In this document: piece after piece, positions 61,233-64,000 of the stretch
Layout of the letters: the number at the start of each line of letters is the position of its first letter
Position numbering within the stretch: the stretch's first letter is position 1
Translations under genes and position numbers: made by a program
Origin: CAYVTM01 sp964454645
GTDB taxonomy: Bacteria; Bacteroidota; Bacteroidia; Sphingobacteriales; Sphingobacteriaceae
Reading direction: 5' to 3'
Length of the DNA: 64,000 nt
Assembly: GCA_964454645.1 (NCBI GenBank)
Contig: CAYVTM010000004.1
Span: 124,001 to 188,000 of the forward strand
Notes under the pieces: generated by a model
Databases searched by the model: none
The model's input: only the letters and a program-made list of their open reading frames with translations
Told to the model about the DNA's origin: nothing

Positions 61233-62348
61233 ATGAAACAGATATTCACATTAATAAGTCTTGCAATTTTATTTGCAGCATGCAGTGAATCCAGTTCGAA
61301 TGATAAACAAGCCGAGTTGGAAAAACTGAGAAAACAACAAGCAGAGATTTCACAAAAGATTAAAGAACTGGAAACGAGTATTGCTGCGGAAAATCCGGAT
61401 GCTAATCGCAAAGTACGTTTTGTTGCTATCGACACCGTAATGGAAACAAACTTTCAGCATTATGTTGAAATTCAGGGTAAGATTGATGCGGATCAAAACC
61501 TGAATCTGATGCCACGTGCAATGGGCCCCATTATGGAAGTGAATGTAAAAGTTGGAGATCGTGTTTCCAAAGGCCAGGTACTTGCAGTAGTAGATGATAA
61601 GATTATTCGTAAAAGCATCATTGAATTGAAAACGCAATCGCAATTGGCAGAAACGGTTTATCAAAAACAAAAAAATCTTTGGGATCAGAATATCGGTACA
61701 GAGATTCAATACCTGCAAGCAAAAACCAATAAAGAAGCTTTGGAAAATTCATTGGCAACTTTAAACGAGCAGTTAGATCTGACTCGCATCAAATCTCCTA
61801 TTGATGGTAATGTAGATGAAGTAAATGTAAAAGTAGGCGAGATGGTGAATACGATGTTACCTGCGATACGCGTAGTAAGTCCGAATAACTTAAAAGCAGT
61901 GGCAACGGTAGCAGAGACCTATTTATCGACCATAGAAACAGGCGATGAGGTAATTGTTACTTTCCCTGATATTCAGAAAGAATTTAAGACAAAAATTTCT
62001 TTTGCGAGTAGAGCCATCAATCCCATGAGCCGTACTTTCGATGTAGAAGTAAATCTGAACAGCGATAAATCGTATCGTCCGAACATGTTAGCAATTCTGA
62101 AAATTGTAGACTATAAAGCTTCGAAGGCTTTAACCGCACCTATCAATGCGATTCAAAACGATCAGCAAGGACAGTTTGTGATGATAGCAGAACTTGAAAA
62201 CGGAAAATTAGTTGCAAAGAAAAAGCAGGTAGAAATAGGTGCTGTATATGGTGGTGTGGCAGAAGTGAAATCGGGGTTAAGTGTTGGGGATAAAATCATC
62301 ATCTTAGGATTTCAGGACCTGAATGAAGGAGATCTGGTATCCTTATAA
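61233..62348 (+). CDS. RND efflux periplasmic adaptor subunit (lipoprotein)
   Basis: Membrane-fusion protein of 371 residues. The signal peptide ends FAAC with Cys17, so it is lipid-anchored. A coiled coil (QAELEKLRKQQAEISQKIKELE) precedes a barrel-sandwich/lipoyl domain (GPIMEVNVKVGDRVSKGQVLAVVD and TRIKSPIDGNVDEVNVKVGEMV), then a beta-barrel and membrane-proximal domain. It links the inner-membrane pump to the TolC protein. It begins 17 bp after the TolC gene and precedes the pump gene by 44 bp. Confidence 0.94.
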   Translation: MKQIFTLISLAILFAACSESSSNDKQAELEKLRKQQAEISQKIKELETSIAAENPDANRKVRFVAIDTVMETNFQHYVEIQGKIDADQNLNLMPRAMGPIMEVNVKVGDRVSKGQVLAVVDDKIIRKSIIELKTQSQLAETVYQKQKNLWDQNIGTEIQYLQAKTNKEALENSLATLNEQLDLTRIKSPIDGNVDEVNVKVGEMVNTMLPAIRVVSPNNLKAVATVAETYLSTIETGDEVIVTFPDIQKEFKTKISFASRAINPMSRTFDVEVNLNSDKSYRPNMLAILKIVDYKASKALTAPINAIQNDQQGQFVMIAELENGKLVAKKKQVEIGAVYGGVAEVKSGLSVGDKIIILGFQDLNEGDLVSL

Positions 62349-62392
62349 TACCGGCTAATCAAAAAGAATTAATGTCTAAATAAATAATATAC

Positions 62393-64000
62393 ATGAAAGA
62401 CGTTTTTAAAGAGTTTAAGCCCTCGAGTTGGGCGATAGATAATAAAACCTCCATCTATGTGATGACGGTGCTGTTATCGGTGATCGGGTATTTTTCCTAT
62501 CAGGCTTTACCTAAGGAAAATTTTCCGGAGATTACGATTCCGAAAATCTTTATTCAGACTGTTTATCCCGGTACCTCTCCCGAAAACATGGAGAACCTGG
62601 TAACGAAACAGATCGAGAAGCAGTTGAAATCTACACAGGGTCTGAAAAAAATTACTTCAAACTCTTATCAGGATTATTCCTTTATCACTGCCGAATTTAA
62701 TACCAATATCGATATCAAGGATGCCAAGCAGCGGGTGAAAGATGCGGTAGATAAAGCGAAACAGGATCTTCCGAATAATTTACCTGATGACCCGAATGTA
62801 ATCGATATCAACTTATCGGATCTTCCGATTATGTATGTAAATATTTCGGGTGATTATGATTTGAAAAAACTGAAAGAGTATGCCGATGACTTAAAAGATC
62901 AGATAGAAGCATTGCGTGAAATTTCAGGAGTAGATATTGTGGGTGCGCTGGAGCAGGAAATTCAGATTAATGTCGATTTGAATAAAATGAATGCTGCTCA
63001 GATATCTTTTATGGATATTGAAAATGCTATCCGGTATGAAAATATTTCTGCATCGGGCGGAACTATAAAAATGGATGGAGTAAGAAGAACGCTGAACGTG
63101 AAACAGGAGTACCCGAATGCGATGGAAATCGCCAATACGATTATTAAAACTCCTCATGGTGCATCGGTTTATCTGAAAGATATCGCTGAAGTAAAAGATG
63201 GTTTTAAAGAGCAGGAAAGTTATGCGCGTTTATATGGCAAAAACGTTGTCACCCTGAATGTGAAAAAACGTAGTGGAGAAAACCTTATTGAGGCTTCCGA
63301 TAAAATAAATACCATCATTGCAGATATGCAGGAAACGCATTTTCCGAAAGGCCTGGATATTACTATTACCGGGGATCAGTCGGATCAGACCCGTGTAACA
63401 CTTCACGACTTAATTAATACTATTATTATCGGTTTTATTTTGGTAACGATTATCCTCATGTTTTTCATGGGTGTTACCAATGCAATTTTTGTGGCTATGT
63501 CGGTACCCTTGTCGATGTTTATAGCATTTATGATTATGCCGAGCATGGGTTTCACCATGAATATGATTGTATTATTCTCTTTCCTGCTGGCATTGGGTAT
63601 TGTGGTGGATGATGCCATCGTGGTTATCGAAAATACACATCGAATTTTCGATAATGGTAAGGTGCCGATTGTGAAAGCGGCAAAGGTGGCAACTGGTGAA
63701 GTGTTTTTACCCGTATTATCCGGAACACTTACCACACTTGCTCCCTTCGTTCCTTTGATTTTCTGGCCGGGAATTATAGGTGAGTTTATGAAATTCCTCC
63801 CGATAACGCTTATTATTACTTTGTTGGCTTCGCTGGTAGTAGCTTATATTATCAATCCTGTTTTTGCCGTCGATTTTATGAAGGAGCATAAAGAGGATGA
63901 CGATCATAAACCTACATTCGATAAACAGGTAAGGAGAAATTTAGTATGGATAGGCTTAATTGCTGCACTTGCATACCTGATTAATTTCGGTGCAGGAAAT
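62393..64000 (+). CDS. RND family efflux pump permease (3'-truncated)
   Basis: Inner-membrane proton-driven efflux pump; 536 codons are visible and the frame is open at the window end (full length would be about 1000-1150). The N-terminal helix (SIYVMTVLLSVIGYFSYQALP) and PKENFPEITIPKIFIQTVYPGTSPENMENLVTKQIE start are AcrB/MexB-like. Helix 4 carries the proton-relay Asp pair in GIVVDDAIVVIENTHRI. The ILMFFMGVTNAIFVAMSVPLSM helix and conserved GTLTTLAPFVPLIF follow. Substrate range is unknown. It is the last visible gene of the tetR-tolC-adaptor-pump operon. Confidence 0.95.
   Translation, partial: MKDVFKEFKPSSWAIDNKTSIYVMTVLLSVIGYFSYQALPKENFPEITIPKIFIQTVYPGTSPENMENLVTKQIEKQLKSTQGLKKITSNSYQDYSFITAEFNTNIDIKDAKQRVKDAVDKAKQDLPNNLPDDPNVIDINLSDLPIMYVNISGDYDLKKLKEYADDLKDQIEALREISGVDIVGALEQEIQINVDLNKMNAAQISFMDIENAIRYENISASGGTIKMDGVRRTLNVKQEYPNAMEIANTIIKTPHGASVYLKDIAEVKDGFKEQESYARLYGKNVVTLNVKKRSGENLIEASDKINTIIADMQETHFPKGLDITITGDQSDQTRVTLHDLINTIIIGFILVTIILMFFMGVTNAIFVAMSVPLSMFIAFMIMPSMGFTMNMIVLFSFLLALGIVVDDAIVVIENTHRIFDNGKVPIVKAAKVATGEVFLPVLSGTLTTLAPFVPLIFWPGIIGEFMKFLPITLIITLLASLVVAYIINPVFAVDFMKEHKEDDDHKPTFDKQVRRNLVWIGLIAALAYLINFGAGN

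Overview
The window is chromosomal DNA from a member of the Bacteroidota, possibly Sphingobacteriia- or Chitinophagia-like. The evidence is an AT-leaning base composition, repeated Bacteroidota-type promoters (TTG, about 19 bp, TAnnTTTG) just upstream of start codons, few Shine-Dalgarno sequences, a type IX secretion protein (PorQ), a secreted peptidase with a type IX C-terminal sorting domain, TonB-dependent receptors with carboxypeptidase-like N-terminal domains, DUF3822 and DUF4199 proteins, and the cmk/rpsA neighbourhood. The species cannot be named from this sequence. No CRISPR array, transposase, integrase or phage gene was seen; nearly all of the window is core or housekeeping DNA.

Layout. 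0-4.5 kb: the end of the respiratory complex I operon (nuoL 5'-truncated, nuoM, nuoN). 4.7-15.5 kb: purine and nucleotide genes (an unusually long PurF, dCMP deaminase, GuaA), LysE-type and FucP-type transporters, a periplasmic-binding lipoprotein translationally linked to guaA and an RsmB-like rRNA methyltransferase, and a PIF1-like helicase with a C-terminal HTH. 15.5-22.5 kb: YebC, MarC, an amino-acid permease, membrane pyrophosphatase HppA, a CBS protein and MsrA. 22.5-31.9 kb: a six-PAS histidine kinase with its own receiver protein, a lipoprotein and two large TonB-type outer-membrane receptors. 32-44.3 kb: pyrB/pyrR, rpsA, cmk, porQ, ArfB, a RecD-like helicase, DUF3822-rsmD, a probable small insertion, coaD, a Nudix hydrolase facing pyrE, and a START-like protein. 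44.4-55.4 kb: ClpB, the type IX-secreted M4 peptidase, Lon, DUF4199 (frameshifted), threonine aldolase and peptidase T. 55.4-58 kb: a frame-broken lipoprotein with an outer-membrane partner, then tRNA-Leu and tRNA-Gly. 58-64 kb: a histidine kinase divergent from a TetR-controlled RND efflux operon (tetR, tolC, adaptor, pump; the pump runs off the window).

How the genes work together. UMP synthesis is represented by PyrB, PyrR and PyrE, and purine synthesis by PurF and GuaA. Proteostasis is represented by ClpB, Lon, PepT, MsrA and ArfB, and ribosome maturation by RsmD, the RsmB-like enzyme and S1. Envelope functions include T9SS, TonB receptors and the RND pump. Complex I and HppA are both energy-coupling ion pumps.

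The most interesting signals are regulatory: predicted leaderless starts (guaA, pyrE, DUF3822), a face-to-face pyrE/Nudix start overlap, a perfect 18-bp inverted repeat containing the tetR promoter, and a 5'-end hairpin plus strong Shine-Dalgarno on rpsA. Three single-base deletions clustered at 53-56 kb break two genes and are either decay or assembly error. No clearly undescribed multi-gene system was found.
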